Origin: Caecitellus pseudoparvulus
Taxonomy: Eukaryota; Bigyra: Bicosoecida
Length of the DNA stretch: 64,000 nucleotides
NCBI GenBank assembly: GCA_965644315.1
Contig: CBFFRQ010000044.1
Span: 124,001 to 188,000 of the forward strand
Direction of reading: 5' to 3'
Shown here: one piece after another, positions 57,901 to 64,000 of the stretch
How positions within the stretch are numbered: the stretch's first letter is position 1
Layout of the letters: every line of letters starts with the position of its first letter
Notes under the pieces: generated by a model
Database searches by the model: none
Seen by the model: the letters and a program-made list of their open reading frames with translations, nothing else
Told to the model about the DNA's origin: nothing
Program-made: the position numbers and the translations under genes

Positions 57901-60900
57901 CGCTTCACTGCGCTTGAGCGCTGTGGAGGAGTCCACGGAATTTGGCTGACCGCTAGCACACTTTTCAAGAGTGACCCGCTGCTGGAGTTGGGGGCGGCAA
58001 TGGCCGCCATCCCAGACTTCTCTGGGAATGGCATCGGTGACCTCGCCATCGGGGCGCCTGCAGCAGATTTTCAAACATTCGGAGCATGTGGGGCAGTGTT
58101 TGTCATCGACGTTTCCACGACAAGCTCGAATGGGTTGATTGCGCCACAAGTGCAGCTGCACACAACGTATCCAGTGTCTGCTTTCGAACTCGGATTTGGG
58201 ACACTCGCGGAATACGATCGATTTGGGAGCTCCATCACAGCGCTGTGCCCTCACGATGACATCTTCACACAGCCGAGCATGCTGGTCGGCTCCCCAAGGG
58301 CAGAGGCTGCGTCGAAGACAGCATCGTGCAATGCTGGGGAGCTCTCTTGGGTGCTTCGAAGTCCGCGGCAGCTTGGTGGTGGCCGCGTGATTAAGCTGGA
58401 CCTGGCGTCCACGGCAGGAGTGGCTTGCGGCTCAGAGATGGGAACGTCCCTGGAGTTCATTGGTCTGGAAAACACTGCAACTGGGGTTGCTTGGCGCGTG
58501 GCAGTCGGCGCGCCGGGCAGCGGTCTGCCTGAAGAATCGATCTACTTGTTTGACCTGAACCTTCCTGAAGCAGCCCCAACCCCCTCAGTCGTGGGCTGGC
58601 ATCAAATCAAGGCATCCTCGTTGCCCGGGTATGCTCAGCCCTCCCCGCTCCACTTCGGCAGTGCCCTTGCAAGGGCCGGCGATGTTAACTTGGATGGTCA
58701 CCTGGACCTGTGGGTGGGGGTTCCTGGGCGGGAGGGGCTTCCCGGACTGGACACTGGAGGGGTTATTTTGCTACATGGGCCCTTGAACACGAGTGACGTG
58801 GCCACCACAGCTCTGGAACCCGGTTTGTCAGGGCTTCGGACACAAGCACAGCCTTCGTTTGGCTTTGGTGAATCCCTTCACCAAATCTCTGTCGGGTCAG
58901 GCGTCAACAGCAGCACCAGTCTGCTGATTGGAGCACCGCAGGCAAGAGTGCAAGGGCAGCCAAATTACGTTGGCGCCGTGGGCCGGATGTTCCTCCGCGT
59001 CGGAGCCCCCCTGCGACCAAACGCGTGCGACCCTCCGCACGTGACCCGTGCCACCTTTCTTTCTTCTGTCAGAGACTTGGACTTCAACTCTTCAATGGTA
59101 GACCTGGCACAAGTGGGAGCTGCCTCTGCGTTTCTAGGTCGCTGGGGACAGCTGGGCGGTCACATACTCGCGACAAGCATGCCATTGCTGCGCTCAGAAG
59201 CAGAGAACAAGGAAGTGGGGGGCATCGCTTTATTGCACCTGCATAGCACCGAGAACGTCTCAACCTCACAGTTCATCAGTGCACCACACTTGCTTCCATT
59301 AATGACCGATTCTAGTGATGCGTGGGAAGATGACCTCCACTTCGGTGCAGCACTTGCCACGTTCCACAGCAACCTTGGCACCGGGCTGCTTGTGGGTGCC
59401 AGTCAGTACAAGGGGCGGTGTGGTCTTGTGTTTTCCTTGATCTTCACCGATGCTTCACCGACCCTGGTCGAGGTGGCCGGCGTTCAGGTCGCGGGTCCCG
59501 GGGTGCTTTTCCCGTCAGACGTTCCTGTCTGCTCGATCCTTGAAATGGGAACCTCTCTGGCCAGCATGCCAGGTCTGAACAATGACCAGAATACTTCCTT
59601 TGCCACCGGTCTGCCTGTATGGAACATGCAAGGTGCAGTGGGCTTGGCAAAGGTTGGTCAAGATGGACGCCTCTTTGGCGGGGCACTCCTTTCGCAGAGC
59701 ACACTATCTGCGCGCTTCCCCCAGGAGCTGTCGACTGGAGCGCAGTTCGGAACTTCTTTGGCTGTGGTGCGCTCGAATGTGCTGGGCACTAGCGGCACTT
59801 CTCAAGCCTTGCTTGCGTGTGGAGTCCCTGGTGCGCCAGTGAACAACTACGCCTCCCGAGGTGCCATCATCATTCTCCTCGTATCTTCCGAAGGATTGGT
59901 GCTTGGTGCCCCGATGGTGCGCCTGGAACCATCGGAGCTGTTCCTTAGCGACATGCAGCAGCATAACCTCAAGCTTGGACGGCACATGGCAGCAGCTGGG
60001 GACATTGATGGAGACGGCATGGGAGATCTGCTCGTGTCTCTGCCCGAAAAAGGCAAGGCATGGATAAAGTTTGGAGCTTTTAGCAGTGCCAATGTGACTG
60101 TTCAGTCCCATTCCTGGCTTCCTTTAGGGCCAGGCGTCAGTGGGTGGTTGTCGCTTGAGGAAGATGAGCCGACGCTGCTTGATCCTGGGATTCTTCTGCC
60201 GCCATCCTTTGCTCCAGGTGCACCTCTCTCAATGTTCCTTGGCGAGCGCTTTTCCAGTCGTGCATGTGGCGGCAGTGCCTCAGCATGTGGGGGCTTGTGG
60301 GCGGTGAACACGAGCCTGCGAGCGCTAGGCCCTTCACAGCCGCTGCCCTGGCAACCCTCAGCATGCAAAGTCATTGGTGGAGACTCTGGCTTCTTACGTC
60401 TGCACCTCCACGTCGGAAATCTGTTCGGATCTGCTGTCACGCATATCCCAGCTCGCGGCAGTTCTGCAGGGATTGGGATCCTCGCAGTCGGCGCTCCTGC
60501 CTTCACCGCACAAGGCCAGTCAACGTTGAACACCGCAGGGGCAGTCTTTCTCTTGCGCTTACGGCAGGATGCGTCGTACAGCCAAGTCTTGCGGCTCTCT
60601 GAAGGCATGGGGCAGTATGGGTTGGAACGAAGCCTGCGAACAGGCGGTCGGTTGGGCTCTGCCCTCGCTTGGGTTGACAGCATGCAGTGTCTGGCTATTG
60701 GATCTGCCGCAGCAGGCATCCCCGGGAAACTTGTTCTCGCCTTTTTGGACACTCACACCTTGTCGCTGTTAAACACCAAGGAATTCGATGCCCCAGAGCG
60801 CTTGCTTGACTCAACTGGCGGCGGCAACCACCCTCTCTTTTCAGCAAGCATCGCCGATGCAACAGCCTCTGGCTCTGGCCCTTTCAGCTACATTGCAGTT

Positions 60901-63900
60901 GGGGCTCCGAGATATGGCGATCCTTCTATGCCTTCTGGCACGTTTGTCCTGCTTGAGGCACATCCGCCGGTTGGCGTGCGCCGGGAAACTCCAGTGAGTC
61001 TTTCCACCCCCTTTTCTCCTGGATCCAGGGCAGCTGCCGCCCTGGCCACTGTGGAACACGACAGTGCAACGCGCCAGCTGACACTCGCTGTCGGTGCACC
61101 AGGCGGTGGCGTTGTCCCAGGCAAAGTCTGGATGGTGAAGTTGGCTTTTAACGGCTCAGCATGGGATGAAGTGAGGCCCAGGGTATCACTCCTCAGCACT
61201 CAACTGCAAGTCCCGAAGGCCGTGTTCAGCTCAGCCCATCTTCTCGGGTCGTCGTTGGCCACTGTGCCTGACTTGGACGGCAATGGCCACACGGAGCTCC
61301 TAGTGGGAGCTCCCGGGTACCCAGTATTTGGAAATGGCCAGTCTGCGCAAGGCGCCGCTTTCCTGTTGTACTTGTCAGACGAAGGTGTGCAAGCGGTGCA
61401 CAGCGTCCATCAAGGTCTTGGCGCTGCGAGCTGCATACATCCCGATGTTGCGGGCTCGATGGGTGCAAGTATGGCGTTCACACCTGACGTTGACGGGGAT
61501 GGCATGCCAGAGCTGGTGTTCGGGCTGCCGACAGCAGGTTCCCTTCCCGACTTCGGGGCGGGAGTGGTGGGCATTCTTACATCCTCCGCCCGGCCTGTGC
61601 CTTACATCGAAGGTGCAGCTCATGCTCTCAATGCTTCCAGCTTTCACGATGCTGGGTTGTCTTCAATGCTTATGGGGAGTGCTTTTGGCAGCAGTGCGGC
61701 AGAGTGGCAGGGCGGACATGGCGGATCGTCAGTCCTGCTCGTTGGCGCGCCGCTGGCAACAGTGAGCGGCAGCGTTGAAGCTGGCGCGGTGCTCGCTTTC
61801 CAGTTTGATTCCCAGCGAGACACAGTATTTAATGTCAAAGTGCTCTCAGTCATGGATGCAGTTCTATCTCAACACCTTGCTGCGGGGTTCAGGTTCGGAG
61901 CTGCGATGGCAACGGTGGATTTGGACGGCGATGGGTACGACGAGCTGCTCGCCTCGTTCGTCAGCGGAACTGGTGATGGAGATGTCCTAGCCCTCAGCAT
62001 TACGCCTACCTGCGCTGTGGTTGGTGCTACGGCACTCGCAGGGTCCAACCCTGGCTTTGCAGCACAACTTGACGGCTTCCCTTCTCGCACCGGCGCGTTT
62101 GGATCATCCATCGCAGTTTCTCATGGTGCAAGAAATGATGGAAAGGTGCTGCTTCTGATTGGAGAACAGCTGAGGGACTTTTCAGAGACGATACCAGATG
62201 TTGGGGCTGTGTGGTTTCTTACGGTGACAAGCTCGCTCAACGTATCCTCCTTCTCCATTCTCGACAGCACCCAGCTTGGAAAGTTCGGGGTGAATGTTCT
62301 TGCTGCTGGCCACATGCACATTGGCTCGAGTTTAGCTATTCTGCCTCATGACCGAAGTGTGCCATTCCCTGGCTTGTTTTTATACCCTCGCGTGATGGTC
62401 GGGGCTGCAGGCCGGCCTGGCGACGCGGGGACCATCTTGAGCATGCGTGTGGACGACCACGCCGAAGTGGAGACAATTTCTGCTCTGAAGGCTACTTATC
62501 AAAGTCCCTTTGGGATGAACTCGGGTCAAGCGCTTGCGTCTGTGGGAGATGTAGACGGCAATGGCTTTTCCGACTTCTTGTGGGGGTTCCCCGGCGATGG
62601 CGGGTCTGCCGAGGACACGGGCAGCTTTGTGGGCTTCACGCTAGACATCACAAGGAACGCCTACGACTATTTCCGATTCTTGTTGGTGCCCCCGTACGAT
62701 CAGATCAACTTGGATCAAGGGGATGGCTTCGGGGCCGCCCTGATTGCTTTCCCACATAGTGGTGGAGGTGTGCAGCGACTTCGCTTCGGGGTCGGTGCGC
62801 CGTCGAAGGGCGCTTCTGGGCACCTATTCATCATGCAGACTGACTATGCACACGCGCCAGTGACTCAATCATCCCTGGGCATTGAGACTGTTGAGCACAT
62901 AAGCCAAGGTGAGACAATGGTTCTTGGTGGGGTGATGTTCGGCAGCGAGCTCGCAGCTGGGCTTGTCGCTGGCCTGTGGAACGAAGATTCGATACCAGAC
63001 GTTGTGATGCTGCAAGCTTTGACAAAGAGCTTCGCTTTCATGTTTTCAACTGCAAATGGTGGCCTTTGCTGCTCCCGGAACGTATCGTTGGCGTCGCTGC
63101 CCTTCTTCGCCAGTGTTACGTTTGAGTTGCTGCAAGGCGCTGCCCGCCTTTGCGACCTTGATGCTGATGGAATGGATGAACTGCTATTCACCGCTAACAT
63201 CCATGGAACACTGGGTGCAGAGGGCCGCGTGTTCATGCTGAGGCTCATGCACCCTCAGGAGCTGTCCGTATCGTCCATCTCGGCAGGCACACCGCTGGAG
63301 TCCTATTTGGACTTCTTGGTTGCAGGGAGTCGCTTCGCAGTAGCACTCTCCCCCTCGTTCAGTGCGAGCGGTGTTGGTCCTCACCGAGACGTTCTCGCAT
63401 TGAGCTTGGAAGGCGATTTCTCTCCCTATGCACTGCAGGTCATTCACTTTCAGCAGAATGGTTCGCTGAACGAAACTCAAAGTTTTCACTTCATCCCTGG
63501 GATAAGCCTGCTTGACTTGGCCAGCAACCCAGTCGTCCCGACGGGCTCTTTGGCGTTACTTTTGTCTGCAACTGGCACAACCACCTTTGCAGTGGGCTGC
63601 TCCAGCAGTGCCGGGCGTGATGTGGTGGTCCTCTTGAGGATTTCAGGAGTTGTCCCGCAGCAGCCTGCCGTCTTGGTCCCTGTTGAGACGATTGAGCCCT
63701 CAGCGAGGATGTTCACGTTCTCACCGCAGATTGGCATTGATGACGAGTGGGGCTCCGCTTTGGGTTCTGGTGACGTGGACGGGGACGGCTTGCCAGAGCT
63801 GCTGATCAGTGCACCTGCCAGAAACGCAACTGGATCCGCGTGGGCGTTGTCATTCTTCTCATACTCCACAGGAGTTGTCCGTGATGTTCTGTCACTCGAA

Positions 63901-64000
63901 GGCTGGGCTCCCCCGATTGCATCTTCACCAGCCGCACACCTGGCCACGAAGCATAGCTGCTACGGCGCGAGTGTAGCTGTTCTTCGCAGGCCTTGGACAG
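51901..64000 (+). CDS. Giant tandem FG-GAP (integrin-alpha-like beta-propeller) protein, 5' part, more than 4,000 aa, open at right edge
   Basis: One frame stays open from a stop at 51853 to the window end. The first in-frame ATG is 51901; the next is 52393. A hydrophobic stretch LAHWLWLLAACAVA (residues 109-122 from that ATG) looks like a signal peptide or signal anchor, so translation may really start in an undetected upstream exon. The rest is FG-GAP blades repeated about every 60 residues. Typical signatures are FGSALAAAGDYSGDG, AGDINGDGVGDLLVGSP, GDFDGDGIGDMLIG, AGDIDGDGMGDLLVS and VDLDGDGYDELLA. Many blades keep the Asp-rich calcium loop; others have lost it. Seven blades normally make one propeller, so about nine propellers are visible. 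N-glycosylation sequons are common. It should be a secreted or surface adhesion protein. The C-terminus is not in the window. Confidence 0.88.
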   Translation, partial: MGHRSAPFLRPTRSRGTPSFSLPALNGATEAAEGVPGGIAHLGDTEVTVSVCHKPYGAGARCEQRRDQGGGAEASGVGSPACEALSPIVQASQERTLRSSRRGSRLPPLAHWLWLLAACAVARCGDGANPLARRGLLVADLVTQNHSTLPLPSHLPVLWTQHASMGAGGGLNVDSCTANSSQLLGAALAVLPDFDDDGLLDLAVGVPFHGPPDGRGSVFLYRMHWSGDRPAFSHCSFFTAPSPVDNQQVGASLAHLGDLAGNGTTALAAGAPGTLASAVYVLFLGPAGSVLGHTLITPDDLTPPFQATQVGNFGSALAAAGDYSGDGTMDMLVGAAGTGSTSGDILRVGLGMVPLRPNGTVHLESGQVCFFPGISQPLPTSLGSVPSSSFGGSALEVLRTHASGQVDFVLGFRGDEDRPFAYMSLLCSPTNTLQVLAATPLNSTRSGDLVFTPYAPAFFGNSLACAGDYDRDGIPDLLLGGQKYHAQDYGMLMALGSGGDKVPLNASAESQYVVAPAAAGVGVGIGSGATAKEFGAAAVVVPMLLPALFGNASLGRRMGLEGVDKAAMWIVSSVRSVAGITFIGTGLPARVQHCPSMQTVPSILPCEDDPGCVVHGDPQVMMGVNAHPQDFMSSVAVLGDLNGDGVTDVAFGSPGRTGPQQSSSSGAVSVVLVNEPGVAESVVVYSNSSVLPTLGIPPGFHPALEGAEFGFTLAPIDFNGDEHADLAVGCFLREQADAFAAFILQLSDGGQPLSGSSFSIAHDPGLNRVTVTKRGALASAGHLSNGRFGESRTVQDLVLGAPGLEDGPVVILALGEAGPTQALDSNVTIPVAEFYTGPLDLSGSVLGTSVAVELLDSSLVGPTHRVFVGAPELQDDIGNVMGGVFYVDLAESSEVPLLFIFHGSGAIFPTDGFGTRFGNSLASAGDINGDGVGDLLVGSPTWQPPSPPYAPVATGRVSLLLLHGLSEPVEHVPVEPSTGRGGFFRELQLDAGKFGAGVAVGHTSVSDPALSLFVVSSSTNITDELVVQAGALWQLGMKAEGSLNSAAAFATLPRQIPAFQVTGGAPSFFMSAPETPNDEPFPGADQHFGSAVAHIGVHDSMDFVAVSTATLRVDGTAAGDVFLLTVDEGGSINSSMLLLPLPPGSVIKTQDWFGFSLARIGQLDGVALDELAVGAPAPPGSGRPGAVHVLFLHEAGVLRSTHISASKFLGTDAIESSAGWSVSAAGDVDGDALGDLWVGAPDIDGLTPGLHQSGGAVLLRLSHKGTLKDGSVPFVLQGGSDPHFAPTSGERAGVALATTLRPEAHDLHCTLAMGSEGALEQGGVWLLNVHKNATVVSAEFLSAPPGSPLPAPGAFFGAALAWAGDVAGSTVPDLLVGAPGQQSMFGHQAAGAVWLLLDASPGSVGQAASISDGTRGLIGQGGGSVVSPYSAFGSSVAVMVQNSSLTLLVGAPGHDDRGYNSGGLLLLKLDTEVTERLDSLALSPFPVRRMLINASHDVAALDSPFPPTVPAAAFSVGAHDYQLGMGLSALSLVGDGSAFGLILSSSVDNSTGSLPGAVYLVRMALGPNMQASIESTVRVGITILGLGGIYSASAEFGAAVASIGDISGDGSGDLVVGVPGHAGSRGGAVILKVSPAAVQVEPYGHVVHGSFAALNQIFVPGARVGAAVAGLCDLAAIRRSALLLGSPGSSSQSATILVFDVGLSLVASATVTAPTPGAGFGSSVALIQAPTTLGPTLFAVGAPLSNFSAAAAGLVHLYSVYPSDLNHEEPTYLETIFPFGQLTGTQRMAFTNFQFGRSLATVGDFDGDGIGDMLIGTAGPATCAVIALSPNPASATPLANASVRIRDTFQGAFPGARSVSSMLGASVGVLPVPGGSSSLLAIGDPAVGEPGKVWLLESTVPVLQTCPEPRPPPLVNGVLPISNGSTNLNLGLDGAFGASITFLADSGGPFTPDFATGLIVVGAQCEVGVGGSRTSSGCASVQASSFGGVYLLSEDHTVVCRFTALERCGGVHGIWLTASTLFKSDPLLELGAAMAAIPDFSGNGIGDLAIGAPAADFQTFGACGAVFVIDVSTTSSNGLIAPQVQLHTTYPVSAFELGFGTLAEYDRFGSSITALCPHDDIFTQPSMLVGSPRAEAASKTASCNAGELSWVLRSPRQLGGGRVIKLDLASTAGVACGSEMGTSLEFIGLENTATGVAWRVAVGAPGSGLPEESIYLFDLNLPEAAPTPSVVGWHQIKASSLPGYAQPSPLHFGSALARAGDVNLDGHLDLWVGVPGREGLPGLDTGGVILLHGPLNTSDVATTALEPGLSGLRTQAQPSFGFGESLHQISVGSGVNSSTSLLIGAPQARVQGQPNYVGAVGRMFLRVGAPLRPNACDPPHVTRATFLSSVRDLDFNSSMVDLAQVGAASAFLGRWGQLGGHILATSMPLLRSEAENKEVGGIALLHLHSTENVSTSQFISAPHLLPLMTDSSDAWEDDLHFGAALATFHSNLGTGLLVGASQYKGRCGLVFSLIFTDASPTLVEVAGVQVAGPGVLFPSDVPVCSILEMGTSLASMPGLNNDQNTSFATGLPVWNMQGAVGLAKVGQDGRLFGGALLSQSTLSARFPQELSTGAQFGTSLAVVRSNVLGTSGTSQALLACGVPGAPVNNYASRGAIIILLVSSEGLVLGAPMVRLEPSELFLSDMQQHNLKLGRHMAAAGDIDGDGMGDLLVSLPEKGKAWIKFGAFSSANVTVQSHSWLPLGPGVSGWLSLEEDEPTLLDPGILLPPSFAPGAPLSMFLGERFSSRACGGSASACGGLWAVNTSLRALGPSQPLPWQPSACKVIGGDSGFLRLHLHVGNLFGSAVTHIPARGSSAGIGILAVGAPAFTAQGQSTLNTAGAVFLLRLRQDASYSQVLRLSEGMGQYGLERSLRTGGRLGSALAWVDSMQCLAIGSAAAGIPGKLVLAFLDTHTLSLLNTKEFDAPERLLDSTGGGNHPLFSASIADATASGSGPFSYIAVGAPRYGDPSMPSGTFVLLEAHPPVGVRRETPVSLSTPFSPGSRAAAALATVEHDSATRQLTLAVGAPGGGVVPGKVWMVKLAFNGSAWDEVRPRVSLLSTQLQVPKAVFSSAHLLGSSLATVPDLDGNGHTELLVGAPGYPVFGNGQSAQGAAFLLYLSDEGVQAVHSVHQGLGAASCIHPDVAGSMGASMAFTPDVDGDGMPELVFGLPTAGSLPDFGAGVVGILTSSARPVPYIEGAAHALNASSFHDAGLSSMLMGSAFGSSAAEWQGGHGGSSVLLVGAPLATVSGSVEAGAVLAFQFDSQRDTVFNVKVLSVMDAVLSQHLAAGFRFGAAMATVDLDGDGYDELLASFVSGTGDGDVLALSITPTCAVVGATALAGSNPGFAAQLDGFPSRTGAFGSSIAVSHGARNDGKVLLLIGEQLRDFSETIPDVGAVWFLTVTSSLNVSSFSILDSTQLGKFGVNVLAAGHMHIGSSLAILPHDRSVPFPGLFLYPRVMVGAAGRPGDAGTILSMRVDDHAEVETISALKATYQSPFGMNSGQALASVGDVDGNGFSDFLWGFPGDGGSAEDTGSFVGFTLDITRNAYDYFRFLLVPPYDQINLDQGDGFGAALIAFPHSGGGVQRLRFGVGAPSKGASGHLFIMQTDYAHAPVTQSSLGIETVEHISQGETMVLGGVMFGSELAAGLVAGLWNEDSIPDVVMLQALTKSFAFMFSTANGGLCCSRNVSLASLPFFASVTFELLQGAARLCDLDADGMDELLFTANIHGTLGAEGRVFMLRLMHPQELSVSSISAGTPLESYLDFLVAGSRFAVALSPSFSASGVGPHRDVLALSLEGDFSPYALQVIHFQQNGSLNETQSFHFIPGISLLDLASNPVVPTGSLALLLSATGTTTFAVGCSSSAGRDVVVLLRISGVVPQQPAVLVPVETIEPSARMFTFSPQIGIDDEWGSALGSGDVDGDGLPELLISAPARNATGSAWALSFFSYSTGVVRDVLSLEGWAPPIASSPAAHLATKHSCYGASVAVLRRPWT
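52213..52266 (+). other. Signal-peptide-like segment of the FG-GAP protein
   Basis: RLPPLAHWLWLLAACAVA follows a basic RRGSR and is followed by Cys and FG-GAP blades. This is the only hydrophobic stretch before the propellers. Its distance from the only upstream ATG is too long for a normal signal peptide and argues for a missing first exon or a type II signal anchor. Confidence 0.55.

Noticed and set aside
53364-64000. Minus-strand ORFs of 60-216 codons in the FG-GAP region
   Set aside because: They are antisense to repeated Gly-Asp-Gly codons, which read as Ser-Pro-Ser on the other strand. Repetition of the sense gene explains them.
1-64000. CRISPR arrays, bacterial operons, riboswitches, phage genes
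   Set aside because: None are seen; introns and gene content are eukaryotic nuclear.

Overview
The window is nuclear DNA of a single-celled eukaryote. It has spliceosomal introns (mostly 64-92 bp, GT...AG, donors such as GTGAGT, GTGCGT, GTAAGA and GTTCGT), ATG starts in eukaryotic context, a Pol III tRNA gene, and housekeeping genes that are purely eukaryotic (NSF, ELOF1, a ubiquitin protease, a mitochondrial E2 subunit). Coding DNA is GC-rich; the intergenic and transposon stretches are more AT-rich. The giant secreted C-type-lectin and FG-GAP proteins suggest a free-living protist. I cannot place it in a lineage from sequence alone.

Layout. (1) 1-15303, minus: the 5' part of a giant secreted protein of more than 5,000 residues (signal peptide, several C-type-lectin-like domains, two glycine-rich domains, a Cys-rich stretch, many Fn3-like modules). 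It runs off the left edge. (2) 16413-16485: a tRNA-Ile(AAU). (3) About 16600-28361: a large mobile-element island bounded by inverted clusters of the hexamer CACTAG/CTAGTG. It holds a four-exon gene of unknown function, a 1,088-residue Plavaka/CACTA-like transposase, a PIF/Harbinger-like DDE transposase, and a two-exon companion gene convergent with the latter. (4) 28593-35781, plus: a 2,374-residue coiled-coil protein. (5) 35871-38421, minus: a multipass tetraspanin-like protein with a large beta-repeat ectodomain. (6) 38977-51441: a compact housekeeping block with a membrane-anchored aspartic protease, UDP-N-acetylhexosamine pyrophosphorylase, a USP-type deubiquitinase, a HAD phosphatase, ELOF1, NSF and the mitochondrial branched-chain E2. 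(7) 51901-64000, plus: the start of a giant tandem FG-GAP (integrin-alpha-like) protein of more than 4,000 residues that runs off the right edge.

Both edge genes have no stop codon inside the window, so an ORF finder that needs a stop misses them; together they occupy about 27 kb. I resolved exon joins by eye from donor and acceptor consensus, phase agreement and protein family continuity; no transcript data were available. Genes in the housekeeping block sit tail to tail with tens to a few hundred bases between stops, and head to head with a few hundred bases of shared promoter. No operon-like logic applies. The strongest candidates for something undescribed are the double-transposase island with its inverted CTAG clusters and the two giant surface proteins.
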